From assembly GCA_932294295.1 (NCBI GenBank), contig OW028573.1, positions 59,497,829-59,561,828 on the forward strand: 64,000 nt of DNA, read 5' to 3'. The translations under genes were made by a program, and so were the position numbers. Numbering within the stretch: position 1 is the stretch's first letter; the number at the start of each line of letters is the position of its first letter. Shown one piece after another: positions 22,646 through 35,800 of the stretch. The notes beneath the pieces were generated by a model, which searched no databases, was not told the origin of the DNA, and saw nothing but the letters and a program-made list of their open reading frames with translations. This DNA comes from Alitta virens (Eukaryota > Annelida > Polychaeta > Phyllodocida > Nereididae).

Positions 22646-25600
22646 ATGACAACGGTTGCAGAGAAGGTCCCATTCCACGAGCTGTCTGGTCTACTGGAAA
22701 GGATCAGTCAGAAGAGTGGCACTGATGAGAAAAAGAAACTGATGAGAAAGTTCATTGACACCTGGAGGGAATTTCATAGCAAAATTCACAGTGATGAACT
22801 TGACACTGTAAATATAAAAATTTAGTGCACATGTTCACGTATGCAATTTCTATAAATAGATTAAAAATGATATCTAATTTTTCATGTTCTGTGAAGACAA
22901 CTGATTCCTTCTTTGCTGCTATGAGGTTGCTGCTGCCACAGCTGGATAAAGACAGAGAAGCCTATGGCATTAAAGAGGTTGGTGATATGATTATGCAGTG
23001 TATGTGGACTAAATTAAATTCTCATATAGTTAGTATCAATCAATCAAATCAATTTTATTGACCGTACAAGAGTCAATACAATAGATCAAATATTGAACAT
23101 AAAATATATACAATTATACATACTAATTTAATTAGCATATATATGTGACAGTTAACACAGACTATTTATTGCATTCCTCTTATTTCTTAATAACTTATCA
23201 GTCATGTATGTATGTATAAATCATCTTCAATTAATTTACATACATTATTTTTTGGTAGCATACTCTTGCTAGACTTTACATTGAAATTCTTGGCCTTGGA
23301 AAGGACAGTCCAGCAGCTTTGAAGCTACTGAATTTTAGATCACCAAAGAATGTAAAAGCTGTAAGTATAACAATTGGTTGTTAATGGTAGAGAGTCAATC
23401 CTATTTTCATCAGTTGGTTTTATCTTAAATGAGGTTCAAACAGGGCTGTATTATTTTGTTTAAAAGATCAATTAATTCTGTTGAATATCCATTGTTTATT
23501 GCTCAATTACTTAAGTAAACAGTTAAGACAAGAGATTCATCTCATGTTTATATGTAAATTTCATGAGAGTGACTCAAGCTTTTTTTATTTGTTCGATATG
23601 TACATGAAACATTCAATATAGATGTGCAAATATTTCATAATCATTATACCTTCTGGATTCTGGATGCTGGCATGAAATAAAAATTAATTATTTTCACAGG
23701 ATGCAGGAGATTTTGCTCAGGTTGCATATTTCATTTTGAAACCTCGTCTGTCTGAGAAGGGCAGCCTCACCATTGCTGATGTAAACAAGGCTTTAGATGA
23801 AGTAGCTCACAGTAATGCTGTCAAGAGCAAGGAGGGTGTCAGAAAAAACTTGCTTCTCATGCTGAAGAACATGTCTGCCCAAGAACAGAAGTGGTTAATT
23901 CGCATGATAAATAAGGACTTGAAGATGGGAATCAGTGCTCAGTCAATATTCTCTGTGTTTCATCAAGATGCTGAAGACCTATACAATGTGAAAATGAGCT
24001 TGGAGAAGGTATGATTGAAACAATGTTTTTTAATCAACCAAACTAATCTATTCAGCATGTTCTAACGTGCAATACTTGATCATTCATCAAAAATTAAGTA
24101 AAGAATTGAAGAAGAGTTACTTGACTGATACATGTCCATTTGTGGTAAATAAATCTTCAAAATGTGCTGACATTAACATGGATGATAAATTAATTTCAGG
24201 TGTGCCTTCTCCTCCATGACCCCAAAGTCAGAATGCATGAAATTGAAGTATCACTCTTCTCACCATTCAGACCAATGTTAGGGGACCGAGGAGCACCTAG
24301 CAAAGTAATTAAAGAGTTTCTGCATTAACTTCTCAATTTTTTGTAATTTTTATGTTTCTTTACACCTAGTAAAAACCCAAGACCATGGAGTGAGGCTCAA
24401 CTACATTTGTCACAGAGGTTTCTAGCTTGAACAACATTGATGGTGCTCATGTACTATGTGGCCATTCATTGAGGGTTTGCTACCGCACAGGCTATGTTTA
24501 TGTTTCTTTTCACCTTGTAAAAACCCGAAGACATTCAGGGCAAATATACAAAAAGTCATTAATCTGGTTTTTTTTTTATTGTTAAGTGCTCAGTTCTTAT
24601 GTTACTGGTTGCAGATAGAGAAGTTATTGGCCGGAAAAACATATTTCATAGAAACTAAGTATGACGGGGAGAGAATGCAGCTGCACAAGAAAGGCGATGA
24701 GTACAAATACTACTCAAGAAGGTAAAATAGCAGAAATAGCTGGATTAATTTCAGATGGATAAAACGTAGATATTGCACTCCTAAGTCAGTATAAACTGGT
24801 GTCATCTTGTGCTATTCCTGTATTATAAGTACATTATAATAACATGACTTTTTATTTTGCAGTGGTAATGATTACACACAAACATATGGCAGCACTCCAT
24901 TTGATGGAAATTTGACCCCTTTTATCTCAAACTGCTTCAAAGATGATTTAAAGAGTTGCATCCTTGATGCAGAAATGGTTGGATATAATGCAGAGACAGA
25001 TACTATCGGTATGTTCAGTTATATAGTGTATTTCAAATTTTCCATGTATATAATGATTGTGGTCATCTCCTTTATTTCTTTCAGATTAGTAAAACAAATT
25101 TCTTAAATTCTTTCAGGTACAAAGGGAGATGGCTTTGATATTAAATCCACAAGACTTGAAGAATATCAGCCAATGTTATGTGTCTTCGATATCCTTCTTT
25201 TGAATGATGAAGTTTTGAGCAACAAATCTCTCAGGGATCGTCGAAAAATACTTGGTGATGTCTTCACACCCATAAAGGGAAGGATCATGTTTTCTGAGTA
25301 CAAAGAAGGGCTGACCAAGTATGTACCTCATGTGAATACATCTCATATGCTATTTTAAACACATGGTATATAATTTTGACCCCTTTGATTCATAAAATAT
25401 TTATACTTTATTAACCAGTTAGTTCCCCCTTTTTTATTTCTTACCAATTATCAATCACATCCCTGAGGTCAATCAAGTCAAGTTTTGTTTAGAAAAAGTG
25501 TCCAATTTTACATGCACCTCTTAAATTATCCATTTTTTGATATTTTATCTTCTTCAGCAAGGATTGTGTCGATGCTCTCAATGACGCCATTGAGCAAAGA

Positions 25601-28600
25601 GAAGAAGGTATAATGGTGAAAGACCCAATGTCTGCTTACAAGCCAAACACTCGCAAAGGTGGATGGTACAAGATAAAGCCTGAGTATGTTGGAGGGTTAA
25701 TGGATGAGCTGGATGTGTTGGTCGTTGGTGGATATTTTGGAGTTGGTCATCGCTCTGGCATGATGTCCCACTTTCTGTGTGCAGTTGCTGTACCTCCAAC
25801 ATCAGATGAGCATCCAACGGTGTTTCATTCGTTTTGTAGAGTAAGTGTTGTCAAAAAGTAACACATCATATCAGTAGATATAATTACACCGAAATTAAAT
25901 TATTATTTTTTATGTTGTGTAGTTGAGAATGCCTAACTACTGTCATTATTATTCTTCCCCCACCCCCCATAGGTTGGTTCAGGATACACCAAAAAGGAAC
26001 TGTATGAGTTCAACACCAAATTGGGTCCACACTGTCAACAGTTCACCAAGAAAAACCAGCCATCATTTCTGGTCCTTTCATCTGGTCTAAAACAAAAGCC
26101 AGATGCCTGGATAGAACCCTCTAAGTCAGCCATATTACAGGTAATACTTTTAGGCACAAAGGATAAAATAGTCAGATTGATCTTAAGATTTCAAGCATAG
26201 GCACAAGAGTAACCAGTGATCATGTGATTCAGGATGCGATAAGGGCTGTTCCATTTAAAATTGTGGGTTGGGGGGGCGGACCTGAAGATTTTCAGACACC
26301 CCTGCTTTTTGTTGCTGTTTTTTTTTTTTTAATGCTAAACTGTCAATCACAGCATAGGCAACTATGTATTACCTCTAAACCCCCTTTTTAAAAAATCATC
26401 CAGTCCATGTCCCTTTCTCGACACTTTTAAATGGAACAGCCGGTATTTCAATTTCGCCGTGAAGCTCCCACCTATGCTACACCTCTCATGTCTCTTCACA
26501 GAGTCAGACTAGAGTCAAGCTCAACAGCCCTTTTTTTTTGCTCTCAGATAAAGGCAGCAGAAATCATTGACAGTAACCAATTCCAGACTGGCTGCACCCT
26601 ACGATTTCCTAGAGTTGAAAAAATCAGAGATGACAAGCCTTGGTATGAATGTTTGACTACAACTGAGGTAGAAGAACTTCGGCAGGTAATGTTAACTAAT
26701 TAGATAATTATTTGAAATAAATTGTTATGACATATCCTATGCAATGCAGAGGGCTTGAGTGGAAACTTTGAATTACTTAGTTTGCCATTGCATATTCTGG
26801 AGTTATTACTCTGGACTTCAGAAATCTGGAGGAAAGTTGGTGGGTCAGTATGCAACAGAAGGCGGAGAAGATGAACCTAAAAGAAAAAAGCGTAAAGTGG
26901 CCGTCAAAACAGTCAAGCCAACACTAGCCTCTCATTTCAAGGCCACTGACACTTCAGCTGTCAAAAAGGTATGTTTAGTCATGTTCTAATTGCATGAGCT
27001 TTTGATAGTTTGACAAATACTGATCATTGTTGAATGGACAACTCTTAAGTAATGCATCCTTTTCAAGGTGTCTGAGCTGTTGACCGGGAAGGAGATTTGC
27101 GTGATGAGTGGTGCAGCTGGTCATCCTAAGTCAGAGTTAGAAAAGAGCATTGTCAGTTTGGGTGGCTCAGTTGTTCAAAATCCAGGTACCCAATTTTATT
27201 TACATAGTTTAGAATTAATGGGAAATATATATGGTACTGGTTCTGCAATGGTATATCTGTTTTTCAGGTAATGAAACCTTCTGTGTCGTGGTTGACAAAA
27301 TAACCATCAAAGTCAAGAACATCATTGCCAAAGGCAACCAGGATGTGGTAAAAGTGGACTGGTTACTGAGGTGTATCGAGGAATCACGCCTAATTCCCTG
27401 GTATGTATATAACATTTTTGCCACATCTTTTGTAGAAAACAATTTGTCAAAACTTGCGAAGATTGCAGTGGTCATTTATTTTCTGTAAACAGGGTTCCCT
27501 CAGACATGCTTCATACATCTAAGGAGACTTCCAAACAGTTTGCCGAAGACTATGACCAACATGGTGACAGCTACAGAGAAGATACGGATGTTGAGAAATT
27601 AAAAGTGGTCTTTTCAAAAATTGAAGAGGAGGTAATTTGAGTCATGCAATGAATCTGTTCAAAATTATTTCATAAGTTTCAACTTGTTCAAGGAAAATTT
27701 GGTGTCAATTGCTGTACTGATGACGCAACTTGTTTTTGCAGGGATCTGCCTGTGAGCTCTCCAGAGAGGACATACTAGATATAGAAACGAGATGCTTTCC
27801 CCATGATTCTGAAGGAGGTCTCTTCAGGCAGTTCAGGTGTGTTAAAACATCAGGCTTCTTATTTTGGGTGTCATTTTGTTAGCCGAACCTCACTATTAAG
27901 ATCATTATTAATGCCAACTTAACTGGTCATGGGGTAAATGTGTAATAGGCCTATGGTGTGGACACCAAACATTATCATGTTTCAATGTCTTAATGCTACT
28001 GGGTCTGAAGCTTAGTCAGCTTATATGACCAGCTGCTAGCTTGAGGCATGGGTAGGGTCTTATACTTGCCTCAGCGTAAACACTGAGTGCAAGGCACCTC
28101 CAATTTAATTTAACCCGGGACCATACACAGAGCTGGCCAATATGAAATTGGCGGATGCCTTAACTATTAGGCCACCCATCTCATCGTGCCTGCCTCTGGC
28201 AGCTACAGTCATAAAAGTTTATTAAGTTTCCGACCCAGTAGCAGAATTGAGACAATAATGAAAAGGTGATTTTAATTGAATTTTGGGGTAATAACAATGA
28301 TATGATTGAAGTGGGGTCTACAATCGACAGTCTGTACCATGGACCATGTGGACACAATATCAGTGGCATATTGCACCAGGGGGGCATTTGGTCCTTTGTG
28401 ACATCACAAATGAACAAGATGGTCTGTGACGCCATTTTGATTGTACGATATTGTTGTGTCATGAAGGCTGCTGTCAGATAAACTAATCTCCGTGTCAATG
28501 TTAATCCTATGAGGCTTTTCTGAACAGTAGTAACGAATGCACTGATTTGAGGTAAGGAGCAAAATGAGCCATCATTTGTCTCTCTGGGCCTTATAGTTGC

Positions 28601-29221
28601 TGTGATGTCTAAGCAAACGACCGTCTACATTTGGGACATACAAGACTATAACTAGTGTCTTAGTTGTGTAGTATAGTCCTAAAGTGGTGTACTGCTGCTA
28701 ATTTAGTTCATAACGCACACTAAAGTTAAATATGAAAACACTATTTTTCCAGGTTTTACCTAGATTACTATGAGGTCATTGGTGTTGAAGAAACGCTAAT
28801 GAAAGCCAGCAGCCTAGAGCTTGTGGGGTTAGACCTTCGCTATTATGGAGGCATAATAGTTGACCAGTTAGATGACCAAGTTTCTCATGTTGTCATGGAC
28901 CCAAGGTATGTTAAAATGCACCAGAGTCAATGACCTAAAGTACCATGCACTTGAGAAAAACCTTGGGGTTAGTTATTTCTCTCAAGAGTGGATTCATCAA
29001 TTCCTGTTAGTGAATTTTAATACCCCTATTCTGTATAGCAATTAGTGTTTGATTTTGATCATTTGAGTTTTTTCATCCACAGACACCTGCAGAGGCTTAC
29101 AAAATTCAGAGACATCAACAAAAAGAGAGCAAAGAAATTTCACATTGTCACATCAGAGTGGATTTATGACTGCATCGAAAAGGAAAAGATACTTACAGAG
29201 AGACATTATGAACCTGCATAA
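22646..29221 (+). CDS. LIG4: DNA ligase IV
   Basis: Eighteen exons join in frame to 908 aa: 22646-22807, 22897-22977, 23259-23360, 23700-24008, 24200-24304, 24615-24721, 24863-25008, 25117-25318, 25558-25840, 25973-26140, 26548-26685, 26822-26968, 27068-27185, 27268-27400, 27493-27631, 27742-27836, 28753-28905, 29083-29221. The human protein is 911 aa. An N-terminal DNA-binding domain (1 to about 245; [21 protein letters not shown]) precedes the nucleotidyl-transferase. Its motif I is [10 protein letters not shown] with catalytic Lys about 268; EEGIMVK and [10 protein letters not shown] follow. Then come the OB fold ([25 protein letters not shown]), a basic linker ([11 protein letters not shown], possible NLS) and BRCT1 from about 651. 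The XRCC4-binding linker contains [13 protein letters not shown], and BRCT2 runs to the end. The family seals double-strand breaks in non-homologous end joining with XRCC4. It is divergent from KIF2A and convergent with IPO13. Confidence 0.97.
24351..24535. repeat. Dispersed repeat in LIG4 intron 5
   Basis: A short segment (CACCTAGTAAAAACCC near 24362, CACCTTGTAAAAACCC near 24510) is directly repeated. The intervening GTACTATGTGGCCATTCA motif is found in reverse orientation at about 49945-49990, so this is a dispersed family. Confidence 0.5.
27993..28186 (-). mobile_element. tRNA-derived SINE-like element, family B, in LIG4 intron
   Basis: On the minus strand a tRNA-like head has TGGCCTAATAGTTAAGGCA (A-box region) and GGTCCCGGGTTAAATT (B-box-like). 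The body ends in CTAAGCTTCAGACCCAG. Related body sequence occurs at 43719-43855. It lies in the LIG4 intron between 27836 and 28753. Confidence 0.6.
28434..28632. repeat. Dispersed repeat, partner at 49290-49510
   Basis: The segment contains GATAAACTAATCTCCGTGTC and GCAAACGACCGTCTACAT. A diverged copy in the same orientation is found at 49290-49510, matching over most of its length (TTAATCCTATG, CTGATTTGAGG, CATTTGTCTCTC). The class is unknown. Confidence 0.6.
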
Positions 29222-29841
29222 TGCGGTTTACAACTTGTATAATAGACTGTATATAACTTGATTTTGTAATTGTGGTGTTCACCAATGGTGCTCACCCGGA
29301 ATTGAAATCATGAATTTTTATTTTATTTATGTTACACAGGACATTAACACACGAATGAACTAATATATAAATTATTTGCAAGTTTATTTTTGGCAATGTA
29401 AATTACATACTGAACAACATGAACATACCACAGAATATCAGATGTAATTTTAAAATTTTAATAAGTTATCTTCCACTGTTTCATGCCTTAGAATCTGTAC
29501 AACATGCACTGTTTAGTAGTCTTTTAAATGTCCACCATCACTTCTGATATTTTGTAATACAATTTTTATACTGTATGGGTTTACCTTTCATAAGCACCAA
29601 GACTTGGTAAATTATGCAATAAAGCAAATTTTTAAATAGAACCTGTCCGAATAATTTTCCTACATTTGCCAGTTCTTAGAACTGTATATTATGTTTCATC
29701 CCATTGCACAATTAATTAACCATGCACTACCGCATATACATAACTATTTCATAGAAACTCCAGTTCAACTGGCATTTGTAACACATTTTTAGGTTGTATA
29801 TATATGTTTGTAAATTGTAAAGGTATAATATGGCAAACAGT
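29222..29841. promoter_or_regulatory. Convergent 3' regions of LIG4 and IPO13
   Basis: Only 620 bp separate the two stop codons. A plus-strand AATAAA at 29618-29623 is a good LIG4 polyadenylation signal. Minus-strand AATAAA matches exist near 29314-29330, so the two 3' UTRs may overlap. No other gene is seen here. Confidence 0.5.
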
Positions 29842-32800
29842 TCATGGAAAAATCAACTGTGTCTGTGCAGCATACTCCGTTCCATACAAGCCACGCCACC
29901 TTAGAGTATATTCAGAGATGGTTTCCTTAACCCTATTTTTGTTAGCTCGATCCCTGAAACAGATAACATCCCGTTTAGCACAACAATGTGTTAAATCCTT
30001 AAAAAAACTTCTGAAAATTTCAAAATAGTGTACTCACTTGAGCAGTTGTGATGTGAATTGCTCCTTCTCTTGTTTTGTGCAACGAGCACTTGGAAAATTA
30101 TCTTGGTTAACCATATGATTCATAAGTTGAGACAATAATTCCAAATGGTGCTTTTTCAAGGCTAGAAACACGTCAGCCATGGAATCCACAACTGTTCTTG
30201 GAGATTCGCCAGCTAACGCCTGAAATATTTTACGGAATATTAATACCAACGGGGGATTTTCACGGAAGGTTCACTATATTTCCACCAGGTGGCTATAGCA
30301 AAATACTGAATTCTATTGGCTGAAAAAGTTCCCGCCCTTGGTTGTGATTGGCTGAAACATAGTGCATCCTAGCAGCAGTATTTTTAGTGTATTTTTATGT
30401 ATATTTGACATTTTATCATTCAATTAATTCTCGGTTTTTCCCTGAGAAAATTATATTTATTGAATCAGTTTGTTATAATCTACCATGTCTGAAAAGCAAA
30501 ACGAGTAATAAGAAGAGATGAAGGACTTATTTCCTGCTGAATTCAGGGCTGCTCAGAGAAAAGACTCTATTCATACACGGTCATTAGATGTAAATTTATA
30601 TTAGGATGGCAAATGATACTTTTAGTGATTGCCTCCATTACAAAAGTGAGCTGTAAAGGTCTAAAATGACCACCATTTTGCGAGAACACTCACCTTCATA
30701 AGCCTTTCAAACAAAGAAGGGGCTTGAGTCTGTACAACTTCATTGAACTTTGGCTTTTCGGCACTTTTGTTGATGAACTCACTCTAAAAGAAATCCCAAA
30801 AACTCATGTTTATAAATATTCAGACATTTATGACATGCTATAATATGATCTATACTATAACTGTGCTGAAGCCTTACCAAGAATGAACAGGTGCTCTTCA
30901 CAGTTGGCATTTCAGGCATAGTGAGTGAAAATACACCTGCAAATAAAAGAAAATATAGCCGAATATATTATATTTGATCATACAATAATTTGAATAATAT
31001 GAACTATCCAATTATTGCATTGGAAAACAACTGTCAAATTTGTTTTACCTGTCTGGAAGAGAGCAATGAGATTACATCCATCATCCAGGAAGATGTCCGG
31101 ATACTTTTTCAGGACCTGAAAATTCATCATTGTCATTGAGTCCTTCGGAACGAAATAATTTTCATCAATAATTTTTTAACTCGGCAGCGAATAAACACCA
31201 ATGATTGTTATCATAAAGCTGACAAGTTGTTTGCTTGCTGACACGAAAATCATCAAAGATATATGAATAGCAATGTATTTATGTAAAGGTTTGTGTAGAC
31301 CTAAAGCATTTGCTGGGGGTTTGTTGCAAGGCAGCCTATGTTTTAATTTGAAAATGATTAACTTACTTGCGTCAGAAAACTCATGTATCCTTCAGCAACA
31401 TCAGGGTAATCTTGAATACCTGAAACAATACAAAACAACAATTTAAGCTTACCAGGAAGCAAAGCTACTGAACTCTGTTGTTATCCTACAGAATCACAAC
31501 AGTGAGCTAAAAATTGCATGTACTACATACCAGATTCATACAAGCTTAAGCCCTTGTTGCAAATGGAATGGAACAGGATTACGGAGGTCTCTTTGTACAT
31601 CACATCAGACGCAAATAATATCATCAACTGAAAATGTCAGCATGGCAAAATATGTTTAGAACCTAGAGTGAATTTAGATCCTTTCTTTGGAGATTTACTG
31701 TTCTAAGATGGTCATCTTCAGCAGATTGGCCTTCGTCAACAGCCCAGGTGGAGTTGCATGTCATGTGACTCTCCAGGAGATGGTTATAAATGGCTGTTGA
31801 CTCAAAGGCCAGTCTGCTACAGATAACCATAAAATATGATCAAAGGCTGCAAGCTCAAAATGTTCAGTAATTCTCCAGACGAAAGGATCTAATTCACTAT
31901 GAACAATCTGGAAACAGGAACAAACTTACATGAATCTATTTAAATTGATTTATATTTACATATTTTTTTGTGCACTGGCCTACATTAATTAAGTACCTTG
32001 ATTATGATAATCTTTTTGTTTACCCCAATGTACTTCAGTACGAATAATTATTAATTATTTTAAAATGTTTTCCACAAACTGATTGATTTATATAAGTAGT
32101 GTCCATTCAGTGCCGTTCACTACTCACTTGCTTTGCAACATCAAGTATGGCAGCATGAGGAACAGCCAAGAACATCTGCAGTACAAGTTGCGAAGTATCC
32201 TCCGCTAAGGCAGAATAATCCTCCATAAGGGTGCGAGCAGAACGCTTCAGTAGATCACAGACACTCTGAAAGAATTAAGATACACACAATTGCATTTCCC
32301 AACAAGGACAACAGCAAAAACGATGAAATGCTAATTAATACAAAGTTCTTGCAGATGTTACCTCAACAATGGTTGCATCAACCACCCATTGATTCAGAAC
32401 ATTTTTCAACACAGGAATGACATCCTTCAGAATTAGCTGAACCTGGTAAACAGAAAAATAATTCATTGGAATGAGCATCTATGTTAACATTAGGCTTCAC
32501 AACAAGATTAATTAGCTTGCTACAATAATAGCTGAGAACAATAATGAAGTTAGCTAGAATTATAATGCAGTCAGCTATTCAAAACCAGTATATATACTGT
32601 ATCGGCCTAATTAGCTAATACACACATAAGGCTAGGTCACAGCATGTCAATATTTTCAAATTTACTTACAGGCTGAGGTCCAGCAGGTCGAGGAGTTGGC
32701 TCCAAAAATTCATCCCCTTCTTGTAAATCATCCCTCCAATAAATATTTAGTGAACCAAAAAGCCAACTTAACATATTAAGTCTCAACATTATGCCAGTTT

Positions 32801-35800
32801 TCGCTTCAGCTTTGTGCTGCAATCAAATAAAGAACACCGATTTCTTATTCATCCAAAACAAAACTCTGTGAAATATATGAAATGATCGTCGTATCTGAGA
32901 ATTCAGACCGGTAATAATGCCTACCTCTGCAGTTGCTAAGGCATTAAGTTGATGTATATGTGGGGCAAGTACCATATTGAGGTAGTTCATAATCTCTGAT
33001 ACAGGCAGTACGGACAACACGTATCCAAGACAAGCCATTAATCTGATGAGATCTCGAGCCTAAAAAAAAAGAAGAAAAGATTATCAAACAGCTTACTTTC
33101 AGTCATTGCATGAGAACAGTGCAGTTTCCCTCCCAAAAAGAGCTTATAAGTGTGTCAAACATCATACCTTGAGATTTCCAGCTTCTATCACGGCCTGATG
33201 AATAAAAGAACATAAATTCATTAGTATGACAAAAATATTCAGTACATTATTCGTTTAATGAGATACAACAAATACCACAGATTTCAATTTGACTTACTTT
33301 GCAAACAGTTAATATCGGGGTCACATAGGGAAAAAGGTGATGCTGGTTTTCTCGGACCACCTCTTTCAGAGATAATGTAGCTGGTTGGGCTAGTTCAGGC
33401 TCCTTCAATCCTTCCAGCATAAGAGGAATGACACTTCCGAGTACTTCAGGGTGACCAGTCAACCATTGGGCATAAGCACCTACAATGTAGCACATTAGAG
33501 TACCAAATGAGACAAACCATACTTCAAATAACATTGTGACAATGATGAGATTTCACCTACTAAAACTTATACTATTTCTACAGTGAAATATCATTGTTAC
33601 GTGAACCCTTGTTGCAAAATTTTCAAGTGATATGCAAAATCAAAATGATAAGAATAAACTTGGTTCTGGTCCTAATTGAGTCACAAGAGGTGGTTGTCAA
33701 GCTACACCTGCATTATGACATGCTGGTTTTAGTTTAATTGTTTCTATGAGAAGAGTCATCACATCATTCACTATTTAGAATAAGGAAACTTACCAATGAG
33801 GTACAGTGCCTGGGCAATCAGAGTCGGGTGCTGACAAGGAATATGAGTTAACATGCCAAACATTTGAGGCAGATTTATCACCTCTTGCAGATCTATGCTC
33901 TCTGCTATGGATGTCATCGCAAATAACAGGGCCTCTACCTCCTGAAACAATAAGTAGATTTCATGTTAGGGACAACTCAAATACACAGAAATATCTATAA
34001 TTTGTGAGACAGTACTAGTTGCCCTACCTGCCACTTGATCAGAGCTGGATCACCTTTCGCCATAACACTCGATAACATTTGGCACAAGTGTTTCAAAAGT
34101 AGATCATGCAGCAAACAGTATGCATACATCTGTAAGGAGATAAAATTCATAACTATTTCAACCCTGTTAGAGAAAGCATGCACCACTCAAGCATCCAACA
34201 ATAATCTGACATTGAAAATGCATTAAATTAGCAGTTGACTTACAAATGTGTCCGCTATGTCTTGTCTATAACATCGAAACTGTTCCCTTTCATCTGAAAC
34301 AGGGAAATAAGCGACTTTATGATTGGTTTCTAGAGAAAAAACAAAGACATGCTCCACCATAAGGCAAGTGTTTCATTGTATTCAACATCACACTCACCAG
34401 CATTCCAATTTTCAAATTCTTTGTCTTGAGGATATTGTGATTTCTGAAGTAATATGTTGACTAGATTCATGTAATAGGGTATGAACACTTGGGCTAAAAT
34501 AGCATACTGAGGGGCCTCTGCCGCTACAACTTCATCCTGTAATCAGTACAACACATCAATATATATATGAAATCCACATTACAATTCCAGCAAATGGTAA
34601 TCGAGACGTCTTAGTGTGTTACCTGTAAGTTATACCAAAAGCTAAAAGACAAATCACTACAAGATTCATCCACTGGAAAATGTCCAGGTAAAGCTGTGCA
34701 GACCTGAAAGAAGGAGAACCATGTATGAATAACGTAATCAGTGAATGAAAGTCTCAACAAACATATGACTTTTCTAACAAATTTTCACCTAATGCTTACC
34801 AACATTATGCCAACCAAGTCCACAACTAATTGTCGCTGTTCCTGATCTTGTCCTAGCGCACACGTCATAAGAAGATGAGAACAGCTGTCACCAATGCAGG
34901 TGAACATTCTGACCAATGACTGCACTTTGTCCTGTCAGAAACAAAGCATCCAATTACTTGAAATATTTCATGACATTAGCTATCTTGTCTAATACACAAT
35001 TAATGATTACACAATTAATGAGTAATACCGGAGTCAAAGAATTCTAGTTTTTACCATATCTTTCTCCTGCACTGCATGTGCCAGGATGTCCTTAATTTTC
35101 ACAACTTCGGCAAGCAGATTTTGTTGGCTGCCAGGAAATCTGCAAGATTAAAGCAGTAAATTGCAATAAAACATAATTTCAAAATGAAATACACTCATTC
35201 TCACTCAATAATTTCAATATCATGAAACCAATTTGTATCTTACTTGACATTATCAGGCATGACCAGAATATTAGTCAAGGTATCAACAGCAGTATCAAAC
35301 AACATCTCATTCTGCAGGGCTGGCATAACCTGTAGTGCAAGAGGTTCTGCGTCTGTCAAAGGCATACCAAACTGGGCCCAGCTAGACAGACATTTCAGGG
35401 CTTGCTCATACACAGCAGCAGGGGAACTCTCCACTAGCACTCCTTTAAGAAGCCCAATTACTGAAAATAATAGTCCCTCCTCAGTATTGCCATGTATAAG
35501 ATTGCTACACAGCATATTTATAATAATCAAAAGGACTTGTACAGTATTACGACACAAAAGGAATTTATAATATGACTTTAATCAGGCTATTCATATCACC
35601 TAAAGGACAGCTTCTGTTCAACTCATTTCGGCAAATGCCTTTCCTGTAGGGTGTTAATGGACAGGTATTCATCTAAAAGCAACGAAAGACAGTATCTATA
35701 TATAAATCCACATGTTCCATTATTTAAAGACGTTAACCAAATTGAGTCAAGGACTGTGCAACCAGTAATTAGAAATTACCTCCTCAGGAAGAACAGTCAG

